Shown: in pieces, positions 38,551 to 47,900 of the stretch
How the letters are laid out: each line of letters opens with the position of its first letter
Numbering within the stretch: the first letter of the stretch is position 1
NCBI RefSeq assembly: GCF_020166435.1
Contig: NZ_JAINZP010000002.1
Coordinates: 124,001-188,000 of the forward strand
Source: Pectobacterium versatile
GTDB taxonomy: Bacteria > Pseudomonadota > Gammaproteobacteria > Enterobacterales > Enterobacteriaceae
Direction of reading: 5' to 3'
Length of the DNA stretch: 64,000 nt
Made by a program: the position numbers and the translations under genes
Notes under the pieces: generated by a model
What the model was told of the DNA's origin: nothing
The model's database searches: none
Seen by the model: the letters and a program-made list of their open reading frames with translations, nothing else

Positions 38551-40290
38551 TTACTGAAGCAACAGCCCTGCTCTGGACAGCACTTTCGTCCCAGCACGCG
38601 CGGTGTCATCATAATTGTAAATATCTGTTCGGAACTGCGGTCTGCCATCTTCAGCCACCCATGCGGTCAGATAATAGAGATTGACCGGAATTCGCTGTTT
38701 CATTGAAACAAAGGTGGTGTTGCCCTGATCCAGGGTGGAAGAAATACGACTATTATTCCATCCCGCATCCTGCAATAGCATGCTAGCCAGTTCCGATGCC
38801 TTGTTGACGCGCACACAACCAGAGCTCAGCGCCCGGATATCGCGCTGGAACAGATTGTGATTAGGCGTGTCGTGCAGATAAATCGCTTCCGAATTCGGCA
38901 TATTGAACTTATAGCGTCCCAGCGAGTTATTCGCACCTGGGGCCTGACGCAGGCGATAGGGGAAGCGTTCCGCTGACACCATCTGCCAATCGATCATTGA
39001 AGGATCGATCGCTTCAGCATCCTGACTCCAGCCGGACAACACCGTGTAGCCATGACGCTGTAGATAACCGGGGTCACGCACCACTTTAGGAATGATGTCC
39101 TGCCGAGTCAGCGTCGTCGGGACATTCCACGGCGGATTGACCACGACGTTATACAGCGAGCTGCTCATCAACGGTGTCTTACGCTTGGGCTGCCCCACAA
39201 TGACGCGCGACGATAAACGCTCGGCGCCATCCTGATAATAGATCAGCGAATAATTAGGGATGTTCACCATGATACCCGTGTGAACATTATCCGGTAGCAA
39301 ACGCAGACGCTGGATATTCAATGCCAGCAGTGTAGCGCGCATTTGCGGGGAAACATTAAGCCAGTCGCGCGTACGTTTACCAATAACGCCGTCACCCTCC
39401 AGCCCTTGCCAATGCTGGAAACGTTTAACCGCATCAACTAACTCGCCCGTGTAGCGATCGTCTATCGTGCTACTACTCTCGACCTGGGGGACCTGTCCGG
39501 CCACTACTGTCGTCGTCACGGCGGTATTGTCGTTAAACAGTGTGATGCTTTCCGTTGGTGACAACATGTCAGTACGTTGCAGAATTTCACGCAGCACCGC
39601 CAGTTCCCGACTCTGCTGTTCTGGGCGGAGAGAGTCCGTAAAATTCAGGCTCGGCCACGGACGGTTGTCTTTCAGCATCGTCTTCAGTGCTTCATGCATT
39701 TTGGCATATTGCGAATGCTGTGGTGCCAGCGAAACGACATAGGCCGCGCTAGTGCCGGATTTCACGGCCTGTTGCCATTGAGTGACGATATTAACCGCTG
39801 GAGATTGCAGGCGATAAGGCACGCTGCTGTACAGCCAGTCGTTACCGCTGCGCTCCACGCCAGAAACGAACTGCAAATAACCCAGCATCGCGTCCGATAA
39901 CACGACATCACGTGCAAATCCTGTCAATTGAGGATCGGTCAGCCAGGTCACCCACGTAGTGAACTGCGGCTGTACACCCGCTATCGCTAATTCGGCAAGT
40001 TGCTGTTGAAACTGCTGAACTGCGCGATTATCTTCCCACATAGGTTGCATCTGATTTTGAGCATAAAGCGATGATAATTCAGAGAGATAATGCACCGTCA
40101 TGCCATGCGGCAGTGCAGCCAAAAGCCCTGCACGGCTATTTTCTACAGAAACTACGCCCGAGCTTTGTGATAAGCCAGGTATCACCATCGGAGATGCTGC
40201 CAGCACCGAAAACGAAGGAGACAGGCTTCCGACCCAAATACAACCCACGCGCAACAGCAGCCTGACCATTTTTCGTTTATGTAACAACAT
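38551..40290 (-). CDS. ldtD: L,D-transpeptidase LdtD (YcbB)
   Basis: A 579-residue periplasmic L,D-transpeptidase that makes 3-3 meso-DAP cross-links. A basic N-terminus and a hydrophobic helix form the signal sequence. A peptidoglycan-binding motif (YTGELVDAVKRFQHWQGLEG) precedes the YkuD catalytic domain with YLHDTPNHNLF and the catalytic cysteine in SSGCVRVNKASE near residue 491. It is shorter than the 615-residue E. coli form in the linker regions. ATG at 40290 is chosen over 40311 because GAGGATAAACGG lies in front of it. mepK and gloC follow on the same strand. Confidence 0.94.
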   Translation of the reverse strand: MLLHKRKMVRLLLRVGCIWVGSLSPSFSVLAASPMVIPGLSQSSGVVSVENSRAGLLAALPHGMTVHYLSELSSLYAQNQMQPMWEDNRAVQQFQQQLAELAIAGVQPQFTTWVTWLTDPQLTGFARDVVLSDAMLGYLQFVSGVERSGNDWLYSSVPYRLQSPAVNIVTQWQQAVKSGTSAAYVVSLAPQHSQYAKMHEALKTMLKDNRPWPSLNFTDSLRPEQQSRELAVLREILQRTDMLSPTESITLFNDNTAVTTTVVAGQVPQVESSSTIDDRYTGELVDAVKRFQHWQGLEGDGVIGKRTRDWLNVSPQMRATLLALNIQRLRLLPDNVHTGIMVNIPNYSLIYYQDGAERLSSRVIVGQPKRKTPLMSSSLYNVVVNPPWNVPTTLTRQDIIPKVVRDPGYLQRHGYTVLSGWSQDAEAIDPSMIDWQMVSAERFPYRLRQAPGANNSLGRYKFNMPNSEAIYLHDTPNHNLFQRDIRALSSGCVRVNKASELASMLLQDAGWNNSRISSTLDQGNTTFVSMKQRIPVNLYYLTAWVAEDGRPQFRTDIYNYDDTARAGTKVLSRAGLLLQ

Positions 40291-40660
40291 CCGTTTATCC
40301 TCTGTACTCATTAATCACTATGCATTCACGACAATCCACGGTAAACATGGAAATAACAAACCGAATTCGCTCGTATACGGTCACACGGGCAGATGCTCAT
40401 TTTTCACCTCCCTAATGTGGAAGACGATAAAGCGTGAAATATGATCTTTTTTATATGGCGCCAGTTATTACTGATACGCTGTTTTACAGCGTACAACCGC
40501 AAAATCCGTCTACGGTCTGCAATCGTTTTATCGTCAGTATATAAAGAGAAAAATATTTTTGCTTCTTCTTCTGGTTATTATCTTACGTTTGATGAAGCTA
40601 CTCGCCACCAGCATTATCTTTATGCAAAAAAAGTTCATCGAAAGTTAGTGTGAACCAATA
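40291..40660. other. Intergenic stretch upstream of ldtD
   Basis: This AT-rich stretch should hold the ldtD promoter. A 70-codon plus-strand frame (40441-40653) has no ribosome binding site and no recognisable protein features, so I do not call it a gene. Confidence 0.35.
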
Positions 40661-40847
40661 AAAAACGGCAGTCAGAACGTTTAGGTTTGTATTTGCCAAA
40701 ACACACCTTGAACCTTCAAAACTGCCGTCGCTATGAATGCTAACCTGTCGGTATGGGTTGAATCACTTGCTTGGTTACTTCCGATTAAGCACGTAGCCAG
40801 GTTGCACTGGCATTAAAAGCAGCGTTTCCCAGTAAAGCGTGATGAAC
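40661..40847 (+). repeat. ~186-bp direct repeat, copy A
   Basis: From AAAACGGCAGTCAGAACGTT to AGTAAAGCGTGATGAAC this region is about 90 percent identical by eye to 44496-44681 in the same orientation. Within it ACGGCAGT and ACTGCCGT form an inverted pair about 55 bases apart, and GTGTGTTTTGGC-type words recur. A 27-codon frame (MNANLSVWVESLAWLLPIKH) is open here but stopped in copy B. It looks like a decayed insertion-sequence fragment or MITE-like repeat; I do not recognise the parent. Confidence 0.75.
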
Positions 40848-41006
40848 CCAAATATGCCATTTATAGCAGGAAGAACCCTTATTGGTAACACTGTTCCTCA
40901 TTTTTCAGTGAAGGGAAATCGTTGACGGGGTGCCACAGCACGAATTAACAGGTTACAATCGTGAGTTAAGTTCTTTCTGTCGATTTATCTTTTTCAAGGA
41001 GCCTGC

Positions 41007-41759
41007 ATGCCTATCACGGCTAATACGTTGTACCGTGACACAATGAATTTTACCCGCAACCAGTTCATCAGCATCTTAATGATGTCACTGTTGACGGCAT
41101 TCATTACTGTCATACTGAATCATGCACTATCGCCGTCTGGAGACGAGTTACAGATTCTGAGCAGTTCCAGCAGCGATCTGTCATCTTCTGTCGAGTCTGG
41201 CTTGATGGATATGATTCAGCAGATGACACCGGAACAACAAACCGTGTTACTGAAAATGTCGGCAGCAGGCACCTTTGCTGCGTTAGTGGGCAATGCGCTC
41301 TTGACGGGCGGGGTTCTGATGCTGATCCAGTTGGTTTCTGACGGACAGCGCACCAGTGCACTGCGCGCGATTGGCGCATCGGCACCTTTTTTACTGCGTC
41401 TGCTTATCCTGATCCTGCTGTGCACACTGCTCATCCAACTTGGCATGATGCTTCTGGTCATTCCTGGCGTGCTGCTGGCTATTGCGCTGAGTTTGTCACC
41501 CGTGATTGTCGTCACGGAAAAAAGCGGAATTTTCAACGCGATTAAAGTGAGTACTAAACTGGCTTACGGTAATCTGCGTGCAACCGCGCCAGCCATCGTA
41601 ATGTGGCTACTGGCTAAAATCGCTATTTTGCTGATCGTGTCGAAGTTACCGATTTCCTCACCGACCGTGCTCGGCGTGGTTCTGAACGGCTTGGGCAACC
41701 TGATCTCCGCGATCCTGCTCATTTATCTGTTCCGCCTTTATATGCTGCTGCGCGCTTAA
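41007..41759 (+). CDS. yciC: UPF0259 membrane protein YciC
   Basis: A 250-residue polytopic inner-membrane protein that matches YciC (247 in E. coli): [20 protein letters not shown] at the start, [20 protein letters not shown] in the middle, [20 protein letters not shown] and the ending [19 protein letters not shown]. About six membrane segments are visible. Its function is unknown. AAGGAG lies upstream of the ATG. It begins the yciC-ispZ-yciA run, which converges on tonB as in E. coli, but the block sits at a different chromosomal place here. Confidence 0.93.
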   Translation: MPITANTLYRDTMNFTRNQFISILMMSLLTAFITVILNHALSPSGDELQILSSSSSDLSSSVESGLMDMIQQMTPEQQTVLLKMSAAGTFAALVGNALLTGGVLMLIQLVSDGQRTSALRAIGASAPFLLRLLILILLCTLLIQLGMMLLVIPGVLLAIALSLSPVIVVTEKSGIFNAIKVSTKLAYGNLRATAPAIVMWLLAKIAILLIVSKLPISSPTVLGVVLNGLGNLISAILLIYLFRLYMLLRA

Positions 41760-41772
41760 CTGCCGCTCTCGG

Positions 41773-41799
41773 CCTATGCCATCGCTATGGTGGCATAGG
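41773..41799 (+). terminator. Hairpin downstream of yciC
   Basis: CCTATGCCA / TGGCATAGG, a perfect 9-bp stem with a 9-nt loop, lies 14 bases after yciC. There is no T-tract; termination is uncertain. Confidence 0.45.
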
Positions 41800-41895
41800 T
41801 TCCGCCAGATCTCCGTTCGCTATCTACCCAATCGTAATTTTCTGCAAATTATTACAATATCTCGGGAATGGTGTTCCACAATAAAGGATAATGGC

Positions 41896-41946
41896 ATGAG
41901 CTATCGGATAACTCTCGCGGGTTATGATTACGACACTGTTGAGTGA
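41896..41946 (+). CDS. Possible 16-residue leader peptide upstream of ispZ
   Basis: ATG at 41896 follows AAGGAT six bases upstream, a better ribosome binding site than that of ispZ itself. The frame encodes MSYRITLAGYDYDTVE and ends twelve bases before the ispZ ATG. It could couple translation to ispZ or act as a leader. A frame this short may be accidental. Confidence 0.3.
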   Translation: MSYRITLAGYDYDTVE

Positions 41947-41958
41947 TGGATTGACATA

Positions 41959-42525
41959 ATGAAGCAACTTCTTGATTTTATACCGTTGGTCGTTTTTTTT
42001 GCGGCCTATAAACTTTATGACATCTATATCGCATCGGGTGCACTGATTGCGGCAACGGCGCTGTCACTCGTGGTCACCTGGGTGATGTATCGTAAAATAG
42101 AGAAAATGACGCTGGTTACCTTTGCAATGGTCGTCGTTTTCGGTTCGCTAACGTTGGTGTTCCATAACGACCTGTTTATCAAGTGGAAAGTCACCATCAT
42201 CTACGGCTTGTTCGCCATTGCCCTGCTGGTTAGCCAGTTTGTAATGAAACAAACCCTGATTCAGAAAATGCTGGGTAAAGAGTTAACCTTGCCGCAGCCA
42301 GTCTGGGGGAAACTGAATTTCGCCTGGGCCATGTTCTTTCTGGTGTGTGGACTGGTTAACATCTATATTGCTTTCTGGTTACCGCAAAACGTTTGGGTTA
42401 ATTTCAAAGTCTTTGGTCTGACCGGTGTGACGCTGCTGTTTACGCTGATTTGCGGCGTTTATATCTATCGTCACTTGCCTAACGATCAGGAAAAGTCAGA
42501 AGAAGAAAAAAGCGAACAGCAGTAA
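41959..42525 (+). CDS. yciB: Inner-membrane septation-related protein YciB (IspZ)
   Basis: A 188-residue inner-membrane protein of the IspZ/YciB family with about five membrane segments (start [20 protein letters not shown]; later [20 protein letters not shown]) and a charged C-terminal tail ([11 protein letters not shown]). In Shigella loss of IspZ disturbs intercellular spread and septation; E. coli YciB contacts cell elongation and division proteins and affects membrane properties. Molecular activity is unknown. It lies 22 bases before yciA, so the two are cotranscribed. Confidence 0.94.
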   Translation: MKQLLDFIPLVVFFAAYKLYDIYIASGALIAATALSLVVTWVMYRKIEKMTLVTFAMVVVFGSLTLVFHNDLFIKWKVTIIYGLFAIALLVSQFVMKQTLIQKMLGKELTLPQPVWGKLNFAWAMFFLVCGLVNIYIAFWLPQNVWVNFKVFGLTGVTLLFTLICGVYIYRHLPNDQEKSEEEKSEQQ

Positions 42526-42547
42526 TAGCCAAAGCGAGATAGACACA

Positions 42548-42970
42548 ATGAGCACACAAAACGTGTTACCACAGGGCGAACTGGTTCTCCGCACGCTGGC
42601 AATGCCAGCCGATACCAATGCGAACGGCGATATTTTTGGCGGCTGGCTGATGTCGCAAATGGACATGGGCGGCGCGATCTTAGCGAAAGAAATTGCCGAA
42701 GGACGTGTCGTTACCGTACGGGTTGATGGGATGTCGTTCTTAAAGCCTGTCGCCGTTGGCGATGTGGTTTGCTGCTATGCACGTTGCTTACGCACGGGCC
42801 GCAGCTCTATCAACATCAACGTTGAAGTGTGGGTGAAGAAAGTCTCCTCTGAGCCGATTGGCCAGCGCTACCGAGCTACCGAAGCGTTATTCACCTACGT
42901 CGCAGTCGATGAGGAAGGTCATCCGCGCGAGTTGCCCGCAGGTAAAAGCAACTTCACACCAAGCGAGTGA
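42548..42970 (+). CDS. yciA: Acyl-CoA thioesterase YciA
   Basis: A 140-residue hot-dog-fold acyl-CoA thioester hydrolase. The family motif NANGDIFGGWLMSQMD (about residues 23-38) includes the catalytic aspartate/asparagine and the GG turn; MSFLKPVAVGDVVCCYA and INVEVWVKK follow. YciA hydrolyses a wide range of acyl-CoAs and is inhibited by CoA in related bacteria. It converges on tonB across a shared strong hairpin, as in E. coli. Confidence 0.96.
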   Translation: MSTQNVLPQGELVLRTLAMPADTNANGDIFGGWLMSQMDMGGAILAKEIAEGRVVTVRVDGMSFLKPVAVGDVVCCYARCLRTGRSSININVEVWVKKVSSEPIGQRYRATEALFTYVAVDEEGHPRELPAGKSNFTPSE

Positions 42971-43036
42971 CATCGGGTAACGTAAGCACTTAATTTGTTA
43001 ATTGATATGTTGTTACCGGATATAAAGGCATAACGA

Positions 43037-43077
43037 AAACGGGGCGCTATCTACAAAGATGGCGCCCCGTTTCTTTT
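43037..43077 (+). terminator. Terminator between convergent yciA and tonB
   Basis: A 16-bp stem with one wobble (AAACGGGGCGCTATCT / AGATGGCGCCCCGTTT) and a 4-nt loop is followed by TTCTTTTTC. It is strongest for yciA; the tonB side has a weaker T-tract. Confidence 0.9.
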
Positions 43078-43092
43078 TCATATCAGCGTGAA

Positions 43093-43845
43093 TTATTCGA
43101 CTGCCGCCCCGCCATCAATTTTAAAAACGATGGTCACAACCAAATCTTTGCCCGGCTTACCGGCTTCATAACGCCATTTACGCATGGCCTGTTTGATGTC
43201 ACGCTCAAACATATTACGTGGTTCTGCAGAAAGTACGCGGACATTGTCAACGCGCCCAGACTCATCCACATCAAACTGCATTTTTACCCGCCCTTCAACG
43301 CGCAGGGAAAACGCGCGCGCTGGATACTGAGGCTGTGCGCGGCTCAGCGGACGCGGTCCACTTGACTGCGTACTTGCTGCGGGTGCGGGTGCCTGCTTCA
43401 CTGGCGCATTAGTCACATTGCGCGTTGGCTCTTCGCTGGTAAACGGCGACGGCGGCTGTTTTTCAACGATCGGCTCACGTTTAATCGGTTTCGGTTGCTC
43501 AACCTTCTTCACGGGCTTGGGTTCAGGCTTAGGTTTCGGCGGCTTAAGCTTTGGTTCGGGTAATGGCATAGGAACCGGCTGCGGCAATGGCTCAGGTTCT
43601 GGAACCGGTTCTGGTTCAGGCTGCTTAACCGGCTCTGGTTCAGGGGCTGATTTGGCAGCCGGTGCCGCTTCATAGGCTGCAGGGTTCACCATCACAACGC
43701 TGATGGGCTTGGATTCCTGCGGTAATTCGATTGAATTATTAAACGAGGCGTACAGCAAACCCGCAACCAGTGAACCGTGGAAACCCACTGAAAGTATGAA
43801 TGGCCATGAGTAACGGCGGGTCAAAAAAAACTTTTTTTGCAGCAT
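43093..43845 (-). CDS. tonB: Energy-transducing protein TonB
   Basis: A 250-residue protein with a short cytoplasmic N-terminus, one membrane anchor ([20 protein letters not shown], about residues 14-33) that contains the SxxxH motif used to contact ExbB/ExbD, a long Pro/Glu/Lys-rich periplasmic spacer (residues 64-130, with [16 protein letters not shown]-type repeats) and a C-terminal domain ([40 protein letters not shown]) that touches the TonB box of outer-membrane receptors. It transmits proton-motive force for siderophore and cobalamin uptake. A Fur-like site lies upstream. Confidence 0.97.
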   Translation of the reverse strand: MLQKKFFLTRRYSWPFILSVGFHGSLVAGLLYASFNNSIELPQESKPISVVMVNPAAYEAAPAAKSAPEPEPVKQPEPEPVPEPEPLPQPVPMPLPEPKLKPPKPKPEPKPVKKVEQPKPIKREPIVEKQPPSPFTSEEPTRNVTNAPVKQAPAPAASTQSSGPRPLSRAQPQYPARAFSLRVEGRVKMQFDVDESGRVDNVRVLSAEPRNMFERDIKQAMRKWRYEAGKPGKDLVVTIVFKIDGGAAVE

Positions 43846-43883
43846 AGTCTGTCTTTATCCTCTTATGCCGCCCAAGTTTAAAT

Positions 43884-43902
43884 GCAAATAGCAATCATAT
43901 TC
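43884..43902 (-). promoter_or_regulatory. Fur-like operator upstream of tonB
   Basis: GCAAATAGCAATCATATTC matches the 19-bp Fur consensus at about 12 positions by eye and lies 39 bases before the tonB start, where iron repression is expected from other enterobacteria. Confidence 0.5.
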
Positions 43903-44096
43903 AATAACAACCCGTGAAATTGTAAAAAAAACAGAAATTGTGGGGGGATTACTCTGACAAATCAACCTATTGTCCTCGAACAACATCACGTATGATGGTA
44001 AAAACACGTTCCTCTTACCCGATAGCGCTTGGACACTGGCGATCCCTGCTCAGCATGCCAAACGAGAAAGGGTACCTTTCTATCCGTGAGGTCACC

Positions 44097-44393
44097 ATGC
44101 TCTATGTCATTTATGCTGAAGATAATGTTGATTCATTAGCAAAACGTCTGGCGGTAAGATCAGACCACCTTGCCCGTTTACAGGCATTGCGCGATCAGGG
44201 CCGACTGATTACTGCGGGCCCGTTACCTGCTATCGACAGCGACGATCCCGGCCAGGCTGGTTTTAGCGGTTCAGTGATTATCGCCGAATTCACGTCGCTG
44301 GATGAGGCAACCGAGTGGGCCAATGCCGATCCTTACATCACAGCAGGCATCTATAAACACGTCAGCGTGAAACCCTACAAAAAAGTGTTTTAA
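44097..44393 (+). CDS. yciI: YciI-family protein
   Basis: A 98-residue protein of the YciI/YCII superfamily (ferredoxin-like dimeric alpha-beta barrel), the same length as E. coli YciI. It begins [20 protein letters not shown] and holds the conserved His-Asp pair region ([20 protein letters not shown]) and [20 protein letters not shown]. Function is unknown; related proteins include a chlorohydrolase-type active site. A longer frame opens at 43938, but ATG at 44097 has GAGG seven bases upstream and matches the family. It is divergent from tonB, as in E. coli. Confidence 0.95.
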   Translation: MLYVIYAEDNVDSLAKRLAVRSDHLARLQALRDQGRLITAGPLPAIDSDDPGQAGFSGSVIIAEFTSLDEATEWANADPYITAGIYKHVSVKPYKKVF

Positions 44394-44398
44394 GGAGC

Positions 44399-44425
44399 TA
44401 TATCCTGAATAATTCGAGTTTCAAG
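44399..44425 (-). repeat. End fragment related to the 197-bp repeat family
   Basis: ATATCCTGAATAATTCGAGTTTCAAG resembles the right inverted end (ATACCCTAAATAATTCGAATT). A perfect palindrome AAAACGTTAACGTTTT follows at about 44430-44446 and may serve as the yciI terminator. Confidence 0.5.
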
Positions 44426-44495
44426 ACAAAACGTTAACGTTTTGAACAACGAAAAGCGTTGGTTCTTTATTTCTGTTAACGAGAGCCTTCACTAG

Positions 44496-44681
44496 AAAAC
44501 GGTAGTCAGAATGTTTAGGTTTGTATTCGCCAAAACACACCCTGAACCTTCAAAACTGCCGTCACTATGAATGCTAACCTGTCGGCGTAGGTTGAATCAC
44601 TCGTCCGTTTACTTCCAATTAAGCACGTAGCCAGGCTGCGCTGGCATTAAAAGCAGTATTTCCCAATAAAGCGTGATGAAC
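44496..44681 (+). repeat. ~186-bp direct repeat, copy B
   Basis: This region matches 40661-40847 in the same orientation with scattered substitutions. The short frame open in copy A has a TAG here. Copies A and B enclose the yciC-ispZ-yciA-tonB-yciI block of about 3.6 kb. Confidence 0.75.
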
Positions 44682-44719
44682 TAAAGTGAAGCTGCTTAAA
44701 AAAGCGGCTTTATCATTAT

Positions 44720-44916
44720 ATACGCGTCATATTTCAAGCTGCTTGCGCGTTGGCAATACTCGGCTCATTTCTAAGCCTCGCCCTAAAGGGCCGCCGCAAG
44801 CGGCGTTCAAATCGGCTTAGCCGATTTGTCCTTGCTCACCCCAGGAACTTACCTGAGTAAGTTCCTGGGGATTCACGCAGTTGCCGCGTTCATGCCACTC
44901 GAATTATTTAGGGTAT
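44720..44916 (+). repeat. 197-bp palindrome-rich element, full copy 2
   Basis: Left end ATACGCGTCATATTTCAA, right end GAATTATTTAGGGTAT, both bounded by TA. The hairpin chain is as in copy 1 (GGCTCATTTCTAAGCC, GCCCTAAAGGGC, GCCGCAAGCGGC, TCGGCTTAGCCGA, CCCCAGGAACTT/AAGTTCCTGGGG, GCAGTTGCCGC). The CCCCAGG stem is more extended here than in copy 1. It ends 32 bases before the mukB stop codon. With copy B of the 186-bp repeat it accounts for nearly all of the 555-bp yciI-mukB gap. Confidence 0.85.
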
Positions 44917-44948
44917 AGAAGAAAATAACAGCAAGGTTTATCACTCAA

Positions 44949-47900
44949 CTACAAGACTTGCTCTTGCGTCTCTGCCGCTTCCGTTCCGAACCCACGCAGC
45001 CCGACCACGTGGACATGCTCGTTGTTTTGGTAGACTTTACGCACCAGTTTATAGGTGGTTCCTTTCTCGGGACTGATATTTTCCGGTGCCGCGATGACCA
45101 ACTGCATTTCCAGACGATCGCAGAGCTCGAACAGCGTCGCGATCGATTTGGCATCCAGACGTGCCGCCTCATCGAGGAAGAGCAGACGACACGGAATAAT
45201 ATCTTTGCCGCGCAGGCGCTTGGACTCTTCTTCCCAGCTCTGCACCACCATGACCAGAATCGACATCCCGGTACCGATGGCTTCCCCGGTCGACAGCGCC
45301 CCACTTTCCGCCCGTAACCAGCCATCCGCGCCACGGTTAACCTCAACTTCCATTTCAAGGTAGTTTCGGTAATCCAGCAGCTCTTCACCGATCGTTTGCG
45401 GCGTGCGCTGTCCCATATCAATTTCAGGATTCAGGCGCTGATACAGTTTCGCCAACGCTTCCGAGAAGGTCAGACGGTTGCTGTTAAACAGATCCTGATG
45501 CATTTCCTGCTGCTCAGACAACACGTTAAGCAACGTGGTATGCGTTTCACGCACATTGACGTTGAGGCGAACACTTTTCACCTGACCAAATGCGACCGCT
45601 TGCAGCCCCTGATTCAGCATCCGAATACGGTTCTGCTCACGCTGGATCGTTTTACGAATGATGTTTGCCACGCTACGAGAACTGATGGCCAGCATCTGCT
45701 CGCGCGCCGTCAGCTCTTCAGTCAGGCGATTAAGCTCGATCTCCATCTGCTCAATGGCTTCAACTGGATCATCGGTGCGGATAATATCCTGACGGATACG
45801 TTCACGCAGATGCTGGTAAACGGCGATGTAGAACTGGATTTTTCGCTCGGGCCGCTTCGGATCTTCGGAAAGCCGCAGTACATCGCGCAGGTGTTCGTTA
45901 TCCGCAACCGCCAGACGCAGTGCACCCAGCGCCTTATCCGACATGGAACGCAGTTCATCACCTTCCATATACGCCAGTTCACGGCGGTGCAGACGGCGCT
46001 CGACGCCGTTGTCTTTCACCAAACGCATGACTGCACACCAGCCCGCTTTCGCCGTAACAACCTGCTCACGCATCTGGTGATAATCACGTTCCAACTTGCG
46101 CAGTTTCTTCTGCAAACTGTCCATTTCTGCTTCACAGAACGTAATCTGTTTTTCCAACTGATTACGCCGCGAGCGGTTGGTGCTTAATGCGGCATGTAGC
46201 TCATCACGGCGCTGACGGGCGCGCGCTTCGGCATCAGCGTCCGCACGTACACCGATATCCTGAAGCTCTTGCGTCAGTTCCTTCAGCATGTCCTGCTTGG
46301 CGTCGTAAGAACTTTTCAGCGAGGCCTGAACCTGACTGTACTGCGTCAGTTGTGCCTGATGCTGGCGTAGCTGCTCACGTGCTTTTGTCCGTTCTGCCTC
46401 AGCCTGTTCCAAACGATGGCGCAGTTTGTCATTCAAGCCAGCATTCTCACCCAGCATGCCAGCCGAATCGGCATAGCTGAAGTGCGCACGACGCTGCACA
46501 ACCTCAGTCAAAGCAAACGCCTGCTGTTTTGCTTGCCGTTGTGCGTTCTGCGCCTGCGTGTAATCTTCCTGCAACTGCTCATGCTGCTGCGGATCGCTTT
46601 GTAGGACAGAAACCAACGGTTCCAGCTTAGCCAGCGTTGCACCGTGCTGCTGAATGAAACGGGCAGACTCTTCGGTTTCATCCAGTTCCGCACGAATCTC
46701 TTCCACACGATCCTGCAATGTCTCATCGCAAAGCAGGCTAATGCGCGGAATCAATTTATTCAGCTGTGCGCTGGCTTCTTTTGCTTGTTCGTACTGCTGA
46801 CGCTGCTGCTGATTTTCACCATCAAAGCTGGCCATCGCACGATCCAGCTCACCGCGACGGGAACTGAGCGTACGAATTTCCACTTCGGGATCGTCATCAA
46901 AAACGACAGCCAGATGGGTACCAATAAAGCGACCAAAAGACTGGTGCAGGCGCTGCGTTTTCTGCACGTCAAACGACAGCGTTGCATACTGTTCCGCCAG
47001 CGCTTCGCGCTCATCACGCAGACTTTCCAGACGCATTTCCCGCGCAGCACGACCAAAAAGCGGCACCTCAGGGAAACGCGAATAACGCCACTGGCGCTCC
47101 GCGACTTTCACCACGACAGCACGTTCCAACTCGTCAACGGCAAATACGCTGTCATCAAACGACTGCGGGTCACCCTCTATCAGATACAGATCTTCCGGGC
47201 AGTCTTCCAGACCAGCAAGCTGATCGCGCACCAGCGAGAGATCGGACACCACAATCGCATGGCGGGAGGGACCATAAAGCGCCGAGAAGTACGGCGCATC
47301 ATCCAGCGTCACGTCATCATAAATTTCAGACAGCAGCACGCCGCCAAAACGTTCCGCCAGCGCGTTCAGGCGCGGATCTTCCGAACCACCGGGCTGACTC
47401 AGCCGCTCAACCTGTGCTTCAATCTGGCGTTTGCGAGCCGCGATGTCGTCACGTTCAACCGTAGTTTCACGCTCGCGCTCCAGCAGTTGCTGCATGAACT
47501 CCGTCACCTGACGGCTATCTTCAAACGTTTCTCCGCTCTGCTCGCTCAGTTGCGTCAGTATTTCCTGTGCGGCCAGCCAGACTGGCGCACGCGCCGTCAG
47601 CTTCTGAATTCGCTGTTGGGTTTGCTCCAACTCCTGACGCAGCGCCATGCGACGCTCACCCGCTTCCGCCACCAGCGATGACAGCGTTTCTATGCGGGCA
47701 TCAAGTTCTTGCTGGAGGGATTCCAGCTCTTCCGGTTGATAATCCTGACCGTTGCGTTTGCTGAAATCCTGCAATAACCGCTCGGCATCCTGCTGCTCAC
47801 GCAGTCGCTGTTCCAGCTCAGACAAACGCATCCGCAGCGGCTGTACTCGCTCCGCCTGATAACGTTGTGAAGCGCTGTCGCGCAGCAAATCGCGCGCAAC

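Noticed and set aside
40441-40653. A 70-codon frame upstream of the 186-bp repeat.
   Set aside because: No ribosome binding site, no recognisable motif and no neighbour that suggests a role.
46644-47681. A 345-codon open frame on the plus strand inside mukB, and others of 100-260 codons nearby (45396-46187, 48159-48941).
   Set aside because: They lie wholly antisense to the conserved mukB gene, have no ribosome binding sites, and their composition is that expected from the complement of its coiled-coil codons.
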